Shown in pieces: positions 44,990 to 54,630 of a stretch of 64,000 bases of DNA. Source of the stretch: Lineus longissimus (lineage: Eukaryota > Nemertea > Pilidiophora > Heteronemertea > Lineidae); the NCBI RefSeq assembly GCF_910592395.1, contig NC_088324.1, forward strand, positions 1,986,001 to 2,050,000, given 5' to 3'. Numbering within the stretch: the stretch's first letter is position 1; each line of letters begins with the position of its first letter. Made by a program: the position numbers and the translations under genes. The notes below the pieces were generated by a model. The model was not told where the DNA came from. It was given only the letters and a program-made list of their open reading frames with translations, and ran no database searches.

Positions 44990-46692
44990 CATTAAGTAAT
45001 CGTAATATCATCATCATTGCGTCATTGCCAGATTTATGACGTCAGACAGCATCCTGGCGATGCATTACCTTTATTCTTTGATCATTCTTGTTACAATTGC
45101 CACTTTTTCGCTCTAAATGATAAATGCCCGCGCATCATGACACCGTGGTCGATCACCGTACCAAAATGATTTCTGCAGGGAGGCCAGACTCTGGTCCATT
45201 ATTCGGAAGTTACTTTGCAAATTTAAGGGGGACAAGTGCTCGTACCAATATTCTAAAATGACCCCTTTCTAGGGGACTATTTGGTATGAAATCACCTTTG
45301 GAACCCATTTATTTCATCCCATTCTCATTATTATGAGTTTTTTTACTGAAAACAAGGCCAAATACGTAAAGTGGTCACACATTTTGATGAAAAAGTACCC
45401 CTTTTGAGGAGTTGCAAGAAATCTTCCTGAAAAAGTAACCTCTCTTCTCGTTTTTTGGGGGGATTTGACACCCTAGATTTGATCGCAAAATGACCCCCCT
45501 TCCCCTAGAAAATTGGAACGTGGCCCCCTTAGCCATCTGACAGGGGGGGGGGATAATTAGTCGTGTATCTTTATTAGCTTTATTAGTTATTTTGGCAGTC
45601 ACACTGCAGCCGTTTAGGCGGCAGCTGATTGATAATGTACGGTGGCCACCATTGGGGGGGGGGGGTCGTTTCATTCACCAGATTTATTATTTAAAGGCAC
45701 CTGATATATATATACACGTATGCATATACGGCAGCCGTATTGTTGATACCAGGCTATAAAGGTACGGGCTCCTCTTCTTTGCATGCGCACTATTTAAAAC
45801 TTCATGCCGTATCTAAAATCGACAATAATTTTAGTGATGCGGCAGCTGTTCGGCGAAAATGACCTCTGGCGTCTATTGATACATATAGGCCGGCCCCTAA
45901 GATAGGGAAAATGACTGTTGATGAAATCAAATTATTTTGTAGTGAAAGTCTTTTTTATGATAAAAAGACAAATATATATTCAAAAATGATGGGACATAAA
46001 ATACTTGTGGAAAGATTGAAAAAGAAATCCAGTTCTACGTTAGATTCGAACACGGGTCGCTGAGGTGTGAGTCTGACGTGGGTACTACAACCATTGTCTT
46101 CTTGACCATCCATCCTACAAAGTGAACATTTTTAATCATTTAAGGAATTGCCCAAAGAATTCCCTACAGAATATTGCCAAACTGCATTTTGAAAACATGT
46201 TTTTAAAAAGAATTCATATGGATGGTGAAACGCAGCCGATGGTATACTCTACCTGACCTTAGGACAGGCATTTTGAACCCCCTGGTTTTAACCTGCCAGG
46301 GGTGAGAGAAAAGTCGCGACGGTAGTTGGACCAGAAATAATGATGTATTACGGCTGCTCAAATATGTGACGTATCTTCAGCAAATAGTTTATGGGGTACG
46401 GCTGCCGTATTAACGAATAGTAAATATGCTGATAAAAAGCTTGGCCTTACGAAAATAGATGCGGCTCCTTAATGGAATTCATTCGTGTCATTTATAAATT
46501 TTTGAAACCGAAATGTAGCACCCTGGTTTTCGATGGAATTTCTCTAAGATTCATATAAAAGTGTCTCATAATTATCATGGTCCGCGCAAGAAGCAATAAT
46601 TATCAGGTCATGCCGCGGACGACGTCACGGGTAGGACCGCACGATCTCATAAATCTGGCGAATGACGCAATGATGACGTTTACACATTAAGG
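44990..46692. mobile_element. Putative non-autonomous TIR element, ~1.7 kb
   Basis: ATCATTGCGTCATTGCCAGA at about 45010-45030 and its reverse complement with one inserted base at about 46647-46677 form a ~30-bp inverted pair. Both are preceded outward by ACATTAA, extending the match to about 45 bp with gaps. The interior is G/A/C-rich, non-coding, and holds two copies of GGCAGCCGTAT/TACGGCTGCCGTA. No target duplication could be fixed. A possible element, older than the other MITEs here. Confidence 0.4.
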
Positions 46693-46856
46693 TAGTGATT
46701 ATGGTCACGTTTAATTAGTGATTGAACGCGGTATAATACAGTCCGAATGAATAAGTCTGTTTTTTTCATATTATTTCTTTGTTTGAAAATGTATCCCTGG
46801 TCAGCAAACAGAAAAGTGAACACAGCGAGTTAAGTAATTCTCACTAGGATATCTAT

Positions 46857-47029
46857 CCTGGGCCCGGTTGGTCAATCAGTGTTAGCAACTATAGCGCTAA
46901 TATTAACGCTGTTAGAATGGTATTAAATTCTAGATTACTGCTAACGTGACACAATTTTTCCAAATCGATAATAATGTATCTGAGCGCTGCTAATGTTGAC
47001 GTCAACGCTATTGAACAACCGGGCCCAGG
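46857..47029. mobile_element. ~170-bp MITE with Harbinger-like ends
   Basis: CCTGGGCCCGGTTGGTCAA at the left and TTGAACAACCGGGCCCAGG at the right are inverted with one mismatch. The core GGCCCGGTTGTTCAA is the same as the left end of the complete Harbinger element at 24893-28812, and both contain GCGCTAA/TTAGC-type inner motifs. It is therefore probably mobilised by, or derived from, that Harbinger family. No coding sequence. Confidence 0.65.
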
Positions 47030-47198
47030 TCCAATGAATGATGCCACTTTTACGGTTTCATTATTTTGGATTACATAGTCTATTATACATTATGTCCCGA
47101 CCTTATCACATTTTTGACCTGATTTGCAATATGAATGAAAATATTCTAATTCAAAAACACCTTAGCCGACCCCCCCCCCCCCGTCCTGAATAGTTTGA

Positions 47199-47516
47199 GG
47201 TCTCACTAGCCAGTGGTGATCAGGTGTTAATCTTGAAGTTATAAGGCATAGAGGTGAAATTTTTCAAATTTGCGTTATAAATACAGGGTGTCTCATGCAT
47301 TGTGCTACATCAGTCTATGCATGACTGTAAGTCTAGACGACGTTGAAACTTGGTCAGATGTATTCTTCAAGAGACAAGCTATTCAGAAATGTATAGGTTT
47401 GTGTGAGAGTAAGGTACTGTCAAGTCTACAGCCGCTGGAACAGGGGTATGCATGAAATGACGTCGCGTCATTTTTGGAGGCAAGTAGGCCTGGCCTCCGC
47501 ACCGGCTAGTGAGACC
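47199..47516. mobile_element. 318-bp MITE with TGA target duplication
   Basis: GGTCTCACTAGCC at the left and GGCTAGTGAGACC at the right are perfect 13-bp inverted ends, with a looser extension inward (AGTGGTG/CGCACCG). TGA flanks both sides (47196-47198, 47517-47519). A 3-bp duplication fits PIF-Harbinger or CACTA. A 61-codon frame inside (47270-47455) has no family resemblance and is not called. Confidence 0.65.
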
Positions 47517-47675
47517 TGAGGTCAGCGCGTGCGTTTGAGTTAGTGCGCATGCGCTTTCTGAAAATAGAAATGGCTTGTGTTGTGGACAAGTGGTTTCAGG
47601 TTTCAAGGTAGGATTTTGTCATGGAAACGGAGAAATAGACATTGAGACCAATGTACTTTCAAGATTATTGCATTA

Positions 47676-48379
47676 TTAATGGAACCAGACCGTCGACATA
47701 TTGTCACACCCCATGATATTGACGAAATCGTCGTCGAAACGGGCAGCCCCGGACCGATCATGTTGGTGCGCTTGAAACTACGGAAAAGTTAGCAGACGGA
47801 AAATCTTTTGCAGAATTTTGCCAGTTAAAAGCACGATTTCTTCGCGGAAAGAGAAAAATAATCTCTGGCAGCGATGCAGCTTGTTGTTTAATGCATTTCG
47901 ATTCGCCCCAGGGTATTGTTACACTTTGATTCGGCCCTGTTTTGACGAAATCTTCAACCGAACAGCAACTTCTGTGCGTAAACATCGTAGCGTCCCGCTG
48001 AATTGTTTGGAAAAAGAAAATCTCTCCCCAGGTAAATTGCTGTGCATTAGCGTATACGATTCGCGTGCAAGAATGTCACCTGGGTGTGGAGGTTTTCTGG
48101 TTCCGGGTCAAGTTTTTTTCGTTGATGGTATACACACACTCTCTAACCATAAAGCTCGCTAGAGCTCCCTATAAAACTTGGCTAGCTTACCTATTCTATC
48201 AAAATTAAAATGTTATCTCCTCATCATGTTTTGCAGGACAGGAATGATCTGCAGCTGCATTTGAACATATTTGGTGACCACATCTCAAAGATGACCAAGA
48301 GAGAGGATCGAGCTATGACTTTGCACATCCCATCGACTTCGGTGTTCACCAGTGCAATCATCAGAAGAGCCAGGCAATT
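47676..48379 (+). pseudogene. Broken gene of unknown family, with terminal exon
   Basis: The pieces are MEPDRRHIVTPHDIDEIVVE (47676), then, in another frame, ADGKSFAEFCQLKARFLRGK and SGSDAACCLMHFDSPQGIVT. After a TTTTGCAG acceptor comes a terminal exon (48237-48379) NDLQLHLNIFGDHISKMTKR ending SAIIRRARQF and stop. Frame changes and stops between pieces show decay. The terminal exon is present again in inverted orientation at about 57745-57890 inside the HINE-like element nested in Kolobok, so it has been copied by a mobile element. Not recognised as any family. Confidence 0.35.
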
Positions 48380-48563
48380 CTAGTATTCAAGTATTTCATT
48401 CTGTAATACTTACCTCAAAATTTACTAAATAAAGAAAACCGCATGTGGCAGTTGGTTAAAAAAATCAAGTCTATCTGTTTAAAGTTTTTACTTGCTATCA
48501 TTATTATCAACATTTCAATGGTGGCATTCTGCTAAGGTTTGTTAAGAGTTTCACTTGACTTAG

Positions 48564-49874
48564 GTGTACACTAGTAAAATATTAGCAACATTTTACCAAC
48601 ATTTTACCAACATTTTACCAACATTTTTACAACAATTTTGCAACAAGCCCTTCAAGGCCCTGTGTTCACTAGCAACAAAATTGCAACAAATTAGCAACAT
48701 TTTTACAACATGTTGGTAAATTGTTGCAAACTTTTTAGTGGGAACAAAGGGAAATAGGTATTTTGGAGGGAAAATGGATGATTCCAAGGAGAGAAGATGT
48801 GTTTTGAGTGCTTCTGCAGCAATTTTAGCTGTCATTGTTGAGAGACGGAAGAGGCGGCGAAATAACCAAAGAGAATATGGACCAGGCCCTGGATCAAAAT
48901 GAGGGTGGATGATGGGGCATACCACTGCCTATTAAGGCCGCGTATCCATAGGGTATGCCCTTGTGTAGTGTGGCGTTATGGCGTAACAGCCTTGTGACCT
49001 GGCACTATGCCCTGCGTCTCCATTGGATATTCCTTTTTGGTCATGTAGGCCTTTGTAGTCCTCATTTCGCAGCGGTCAATCGCGTTTATCCGCACGCTGT
49101 CATTATTTCAGAAGACAATTTCTTATGAATATTGAAAATGAAAATACAAGTAACTTGTATTTTCACTTGCAACATCAAATTGACATGTACATGTATATAA
49201 AACTTGACTTTTAAGCAACAAATTACAGGTTCGTGCTTGTTATGATAATCATCAGTTTCGGGGTCCCAGAGTAGTTCCCGTTGATGAACCTCTTGAATTA
49301 ATTTCGCCTCAGACATTGCTTCCGTGTTGTTCACTCGCAAAAGAATGGACATGTTCAATCCCAATATGGGCCTATATTCCCAATCCACAGTGCATATATT
49401 CCCGCAATGTGACACGGCATAACCTATGGGAACGATCAATAACACCAACGAAGGTTCATTGTCCGTGTGGCGCGCCAGGCGGTAAAAAGGGAATGTTGTG
49501 CAGGGCACGGAACAGCCTATGGATACGCAGCCTAAAGGAGTTGCGGCTGACTGACAAGCCGTCATACAAAAACTTCTAGAAAAGGTTTCATCACCCTACG
49601 AAGCAAGACACTCACTTGAGAGTTGCTATACCTGCTTCTTGTTCAAGTCACATGAACTCCGGTAGATCACATGACGCAAATCCTATTTCTGATTGGCTGA
49701 AGAGTTTGCAACATTTTTACAACATGCAACAAAGAATTGCATTGCATTTAATTTGCAACAATTTTACAACATGTTGTAAGACGCGTTTTGCTCTGTACAC
49801 ACTACGCAACATTTTTGCAACATTTGTTGCAACTGGAAATGTAAAAATGTTGCTAATATTTTACTAGTGTACAC
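48564..49874. mobile_element. TIR element with GTGTACACTAG ends (copy 1)
   Basis: The ends GTGTACACTAGTAAAATATT and their reverse complement enclose 1.31 kb rich in repeated ACATTTTACCA/GCAACATTTTTACAAC motifs at both subterminal regions. The termini could be CACTA-like (CACTAG, TA duplication) or 3-bp Harbinger-like (AGG), because GTGTACAC is itself a palindrome. A 42-codon frame at 48774-48902 (MDDSKERRCVLSASAAILAV then ERRKRRRNNQREYGPGPG) resembles the arginine-rich start of Harbinger transposases and ends at once. A 597-bp Harbinger MITE is nested inside. Confidence 0.65.
48936..49532. mobile_element. 597-bp Harbinger-type MITE, TAA TSD (copy 1)
   Basis: Ends GGCCGCGTATCCATAGG and CCTATGGATACGCAGCC are inverted repeats with one mismatch, flanked by TAA at 48933-48935 and 49533-49535. 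TWA duplications are typical of PIF-Harbinger. The 159-codon minus-strand frame inside has no transposase motif and is identical in the second copy only because the whole arm is duplicated. I regard it as non-coding. Confidence 0.8.
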
Positions 49875-50485
49875 AGGCCTTTAGGCAATAATAGAGTTGG
49901 GTAGAGCATTTGGTAATGTTACCCTTTTAGTTAGGGAAACTGGTGCCTTCTGCATTAGGTGGACCCCACTTACTCATCTGTCAGACCGGCCTCACACGTC
50001 GGCAGTAGAGTTTAAGGTCCAGTCTGCGAGATTTACCCATTTCTACCCAGCCAAAAGCGGGTGATTGGGCTAGTCTCTCCATGTGATTCAATTCGCATGG
50101 ATTCTTGTGCCCCGGTGCTGAAAGGATCCCTTCACAAGGGCAGACTACATCCGGTGGCACTGAAGTATGGAAGAAAGACAGAAGACGACCAATTTGCGAA
50201 AAGGATCATCATCATCATCATGGTAACAGCTGAGGATGAATCATGTTGCTGTGTGTAGAATTGATGGTCCAATATAGGTTAGGTTATCTGTTTGCGCACA
50301 CATTGCAAGGGTGGAGCTTGCTTGAAGTAGATTGCACCAGTCTACCGTAATTCACTGTTACACATCCAGAAGCTAATATCCTTAGGCTTTGAGTCCTTAG
50401 TTTAGTAGAGTTTGACGAGTAATGTAATATATACGAACAACGCAGCAACAACTCAGCTGAGCGCCAGGCCCTTGGGCCTCTTGTT

Positions 50486-51250
50486 TTATCTAGGTAGCAC
50501 TTTTCTGGTGCATTTTGTCCATTGCCTTTATTACCGGATACCATTTACGGTCGTATAGCGTCCGTTTTTCAGCAAGACCGAAACTGAACGAAAGCAATAT
50601 CTTCTTATACTAACTCGAGATACAGCTGACTACAAAATAGAACGCAAGTTCCGCAACTTTATTTGTAATTATTAGTTCTTAATTCGTAATTCACATTAGA
50701 AACTCGGTGTCTTGTATTAATTTTTTTGCAGAACTGACAGCATGAAAAACCAATTGTTCTGCATAACTCAGGGTGCCCAACTACCCCCCCCCCCCACACT
50801 GAATACAACCTTGGAATTGATTATGAGGGGCAAAGGGAAAAGGGTCATTCATTCACCCGATTTAACTACCACTAACTTTACCCTTTCTAACACCATTTCC
50901 CGATACAAATGCAAAAGGAAAATGTGCAATTAAACTCTTGTGGTGGAGACTCACAATTAGGAGGGCGATGACGAGTAATATACCATGACAAACAGAATAC
51001 ATCTTTCAGCATCCTGGTCACCTATGAAGGACCACACACAATAGCTGTGTATTGTCCTCGAATGGTTTGGTTGGTTTTAGCTATATAATCTTTAACAAAT
51101 GACAGCTGTTTTCACTTCTGTTTTTATTCTTGCATAAGTAATGAGTCAGAAACAATGTTGTTAACAAAAACATGAACAAAATATTTTTTTCTTGATATTT
51201 TATGGTTTCTCACAAACTGCTCATCAAAAAATGGGGTTAAGTCACCTAGA
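50486..51250. other. No recognised gene
   Basis: The stretch holds a poly-C run near 50768-50780 and short frames without motif. It is unique in this window. Confidence 0.35.
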
Positions 51251-51461
51251 AAACACTTGTGTTTGCCGACTCTATCTCAGGTTGGTCACAGCGTGTTGTT
51301 GCAACACATTGCGAGAGAGCAACATTATATCATTTTGCGGGAAGACCGAAAGTATGTTGCCGTAAGGTCAGAAAAGTGCCAATGGTGACGAAGTCATTTT
51401 ACCGCAATGTGTCACTCGTGACACTCAACCTGGCATAGTGTCGGCGGACACAAGTGTGTTT
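51251..51461. mobile_element. ~210-bp imperfect inverted-repeat element
   Basis: AAACACTTGTGTTTGCCGAC and the reverse complement of the right end (AAACACACTTGTGTCCGCCG) pair over about 35 bp with a few gaps, continuing through CAGGTTG and GTCAC. The interior is non-coding with further CGCAATGTGT/ACACATTGCG inversions. Size and shape fit a MITE or long foldback. The target duplication is not clear. Confidence 0.5.
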
Positions 51462-52146
51462 AAGGATTGAATACAGTGCCCCTTTAACATTTCTCACCCA
51501 ATTAATAGCCATAATGACACAAAAATGCATGGGTTAACAGTGCTTGGCCTAGCTGCAATACATCGCAGTGGATGCAGTGTTAATGATTTATGGGGGTTAA
51601 GTCCATACCTGGATTAAACACCCCTGCAGTCTACTAAACAGAACATGCATGTATTTTGGGTCAATTTGATACATCTATGGCACTCATAGAAATCGCAGAA
51701 TGCCAGTTTACCGTTTCTCAAACAGACAAATCGATGAAAAACAGTAACATGTTACCTGCAAACAATCATGTTTGAAAACTGGTCCGCCATTTTGAATTGG
51801 GACTTCCAATGCAACAAGGGGGCTAAGTCCGGGGGTGGACCTAACCCCCTTTGCATACTGACAATTTTATGAAATAAAACATCATGGGGCCGAGGTAGGT
51901 CACTGTAGATTATTATATACAGGTAGACCTCGTGCCTAGGCAGCCATATTTGTCACTAACTCATTTGTGCTGAAAATGTGACTTAGCACCCTTGTTGTTC
52001 TAATGGCTTCAATTTCTAAGTACACATGATAATGGGCATTACGTTATGATACCAACAAGGACAAGGACCTACCTAATTGTCGCGGACAGCCTGCATTGAT
52101 AGTAACTTTAGTCACGTATAGTCACGCCTACTTCCTAGTATCATGT
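51462..52146. other. No recognised gene
   Basis: Contains repeated GGGTTAAGTC/GGGGGCTAAGTCC-type phrases (near 51235, 51594 and 51820) but no gene or inverted-repeat element. Confidence 0.35.
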
Positions 52147-53325
52147 TGTCTGGGACCGCTCATCTTGATACTTCGTTCTGATTAGCTTAGATCCTTCCCG
52201 CCATCTCATTATTATTCCCAGGTCCACGTGACCCATGTAACTTCCTTGTTCAATAAAGTAGTCAGATAGCATTTAGAATTTACAGTACACACTTCGTTGA
52301 CTCCTTCTTTATCCGAACCCTATTTCCACGTGCTTTCGCACATTTTGGTGCCGTGACCAGGTTAAGACAATGGACAGGCTAAAGCTATCTGGGACCGCTC
52401 ATCTTGATACTTCGTTCTGATCAGCTTAGATCCTTCCCGACATCTCATTATTATTCCCAGGTCCACGTGAACCATGTAACTTCCATGTTCAATAAAATAG
52501 TCAGATAGCATTTAGAATTTACAGTACACACTTCGTTGACTCCTTCTTTATCCGAACCCTATTTCCACGTGCTTTCGCACATTTTGGTGCCGTGACCAGG
52601 ATAAGACAATGGACAGGCTAAAGCTATCTGGGACCGCTCATCTTGATACTTCGTTCTGATTAGCTTAGATCCTTCCCAGGTCCACGTGACCCATGTAACT
52701 TCCTTGTTCAATAAAGTAGTCAGATAGCATTTAGAATTTACAGTACACACTTCGTTGACTCCTTCTTTATCCGAACCCTATTTCCACGTGCTTTCGCACA
52801 TTTTGGTGCCGTGACCAGGATAAGACAATGGACAGGCTAAAGCTATCTGGGACCGCTCATCTTGATAATTCGTTCTGATTAGCTTAGATCCTTCCCGCCA
52901 TCTCATTATTATTCCCAGGTCCACGTGACCCATGTAACTTCCATGTTCAATAAAGTAGTCAGATAGCATTTAGAATTTACAGTACACACTTCGTTGACTC
53001 CTTCTTTATCCGAACCCTATTTCCACGTGCTTTCGCACATTTTGGTGCCGTGACCAGGATAAGACAATGGACAGGCTAAAGCTATCTGGGACCGCTCATC
53101 TTGATACTTCGTTCTACTTAGCTTAGATCCTTCCCGCCATCTCATTATTATTCCTAGGTCCACGTGACCCATGTAACTTCCTTGTTCAATAAAGTAGTCA
53201 GATAGCATTTAGAATTTACAGTATACACTTCGTTGACTCCTTCTTTATCCGAACCCTATTTCCACGTGCTTTCGCACATTTTGGTGCCATAACCAGGATA
53301 AGACAATGGACAGGCTAAAGCTATC
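52147..53325 (+). repeat. Five tandem LTR/primer-site/gag-start units
   Basis: Units start at 52147, 52387, 52626, 52845 and 53084, giving periods of 240, 239, 219 and 239 bp (the third lacks about 20 bp), and the array ends at 53323. Each unit is a ~195-bp LTR-like sequence (CTGGGACCGCTCATCTTGAT ... TTTCGCACA, with AATAAA inside), then TTTTGGTGCCGTGACCAGG (primer-binding-site form), then ATGGACAGGCTAAAG. The next unit begins at GCTATCT, which occurs both in the leader/gag and, loosely, at the LTR start. So short homology at that site probably seeded the array. Only the last unit continues into gag. Confidence 0.85.
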
Positions 53326-53451
53326 TCGAGGGGCCCATCGGGGCCAGTTAACGAAACTACTTCAAAAAGGAGAACATATCATAGCCGCACCGGCAACCAC
53401 GGAGGATAGTTTACGTTCCTTGCATACGAACATTCAGAATATACTGAAGAA
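53306..53451 (+). pseudogene. BEL/Pao-like gag start, cut by HINE copy C
   Basis: MDRLKLSRGAHRGQLTKLLQ, then EDSLRSLHTNIQNILKN follows the last primer-binding site and matches the short basic N-terminus of BEL/Pao gag. Similarity ends at 53451 where HINE copy C starts. The apparent continuation of the frame to 53602 is HINE sequence and is identical in copy B. No other part of this retrotransposon is in the window. Confidence 0.65.
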
Positions 53452-54036
53452 TGAAATGGCCAGGGCCATTGTGCTCACCTCACGTGGAGGAAAGATGGAT
53501 AAAGAGCATGGTATTGTGTCATGTAGTGTTAGGTTTGATGTAGGTCCAAGCAATTACAATTTCCCCAAAATGGCCAATTTACAGTATATTCGACCTCTGT
53601 GACCTTGAAAAGTAGGTCAAATCAAAGAAGACCCGGGTGACACATTGAATGGTTGTTAGAATTAGATGTACCTATGATATAAAATTGGTGCCAATCGGGC
53701 AAGTCATTACTAGGAATAATGGCATTTTGAAGAATTTAGGATTTGGCCCCCTCCCTGGAGGCCAAACGTCAAATCAGATCGCACCAAACTTCAGTACCTG
53801 AGATCATCTGACCAAGGGGTACATGTGTACTTAATTTGTGATCAATAGTCATTGCAGTTAAGAAACGTGCCATAGTTACAGCCTGACGGCGAATTTACGC
53901 CATTTGACCTCTGTGACCTTGACAAGAAGGTCAAATTAAAAACCTGTGTGACATATACTGTATGGTGGTTAGATGTACCCATGATATCGAATTGGTGGCA
54001 ATCGGGCAAGAAGTTAAGGAATAATCACATTTTTAA
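53452..54036 (+). mobile_element. HINE/pearl-like repeat, copy C, left part
   Basis: Matches copies A and B from TGAAATGGCCAGGGCC to CACATTTTTAA, then stops at the TTAA used by Kolobok. The remainder continues at 63467. It sits inside the gag start of a BEL-like element. Confidence 0.9.
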
Positions 54037-54630
54037 AGGATAGCTCCTGGAATAAATCGTTGGCAGCCTTTTTGAACGAAACAATGGAAATATATTAAAT
54101 GAGTATTCCTCTTTACCACAAACCTTTTGAAAGTGGAAGAAATATAATAGTTCAGGAAGAAAAATTGATATTAATAGTGCCTTTTTTACTGACATGGACG
54201 ACACCATTTTGAGTCAAATTTCCCTCGGTGATGACGCGGTGTGTGCAATGGCAGTGATTGGCTGAAATTCCGAAGCATATTATGGGCTTGTCACTGCTTT
54301 TCGCGCGTGCGCAGTGTGTGAATCCATGTCAATATCCGTTTCTTCACGTGTGGTGAAAATCTGGAAAATCCTTGATCAGCCAAAACAACATCATCTGCAA
54401 GATTCGTCTTTGATTTTTTCCAACTTAGATCTGCTGCATTGCCTAACTGATTTCACTATTTCTGTCTTAAATCATTCATAGTATCTCCTCGACCTATAAT
54501 TGTGCAACTATTGCATGTTTTATTGTTGTTTTATTTTGTACTATATACTGCATTTGCAAGTACTGTACAAATCATTCTAATTTCGTTTTATTTGGACATT
54601 CGCGTAATATATTGATTGCTTGAATGCAAA

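Larger units (their letters stand above)
48170..50485 (-). mobile_element. HINE-like element 2, arm 1 of a 2.3-kb inverted duplication
   Basis: The sequence is the reverse complement of 55617-57953 over its whole length at very high identity. Its right edge (…GGCCCTTGGGCCTCTTGT at 50485) is the complement of the 5' palindrome AGGCCCAAGGGCCT of the element that interrupts Kolobok. The left edge is at 48170, where similarity to the other arm stops abruptly and the broken gene continues. The 3' hairpin expected for the family is not found left of here. Both arms contain the same nested TIR element and MITE, so nesting preceded the duplication. Confidence 0.8.

Noticed and set aside
45375-45674. 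99-codon minus-strand frame with a proline/glycine-rich start
   Set aside because: Generated by G/C homopolymer runs in a non-coding stretch. No motif and no splice context.
46040-46115. tRNA-like sequence (minus strand, GTTCGAATCT-type B box with GACTCACACC)
   Set aside because: A plausible B box but no consistent acceptor, D or anticodon stems could be drawn. At most a degenerate tRNA-derived SINE piece.
48593-48925. 110-codon frame repeated at 57160-57492
   Set aside because: Composed of subterminal GGTAAAATGTT-type repeats plus MITE sequence. The opposite strand has the more plausible short Harbinger-like frame.
49086-49565. 159-codon frame repeated at 56520-56999
   Set aside because: It is present twice only because the whole inverted arm is duplicated, it spans a MITE end, and it has no motif.
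53456-53602. Gag frame apparently continuing after 53451
   Set aside because: That continuation is HINE copy C, identical to copy B at 32728 where no gag is present.
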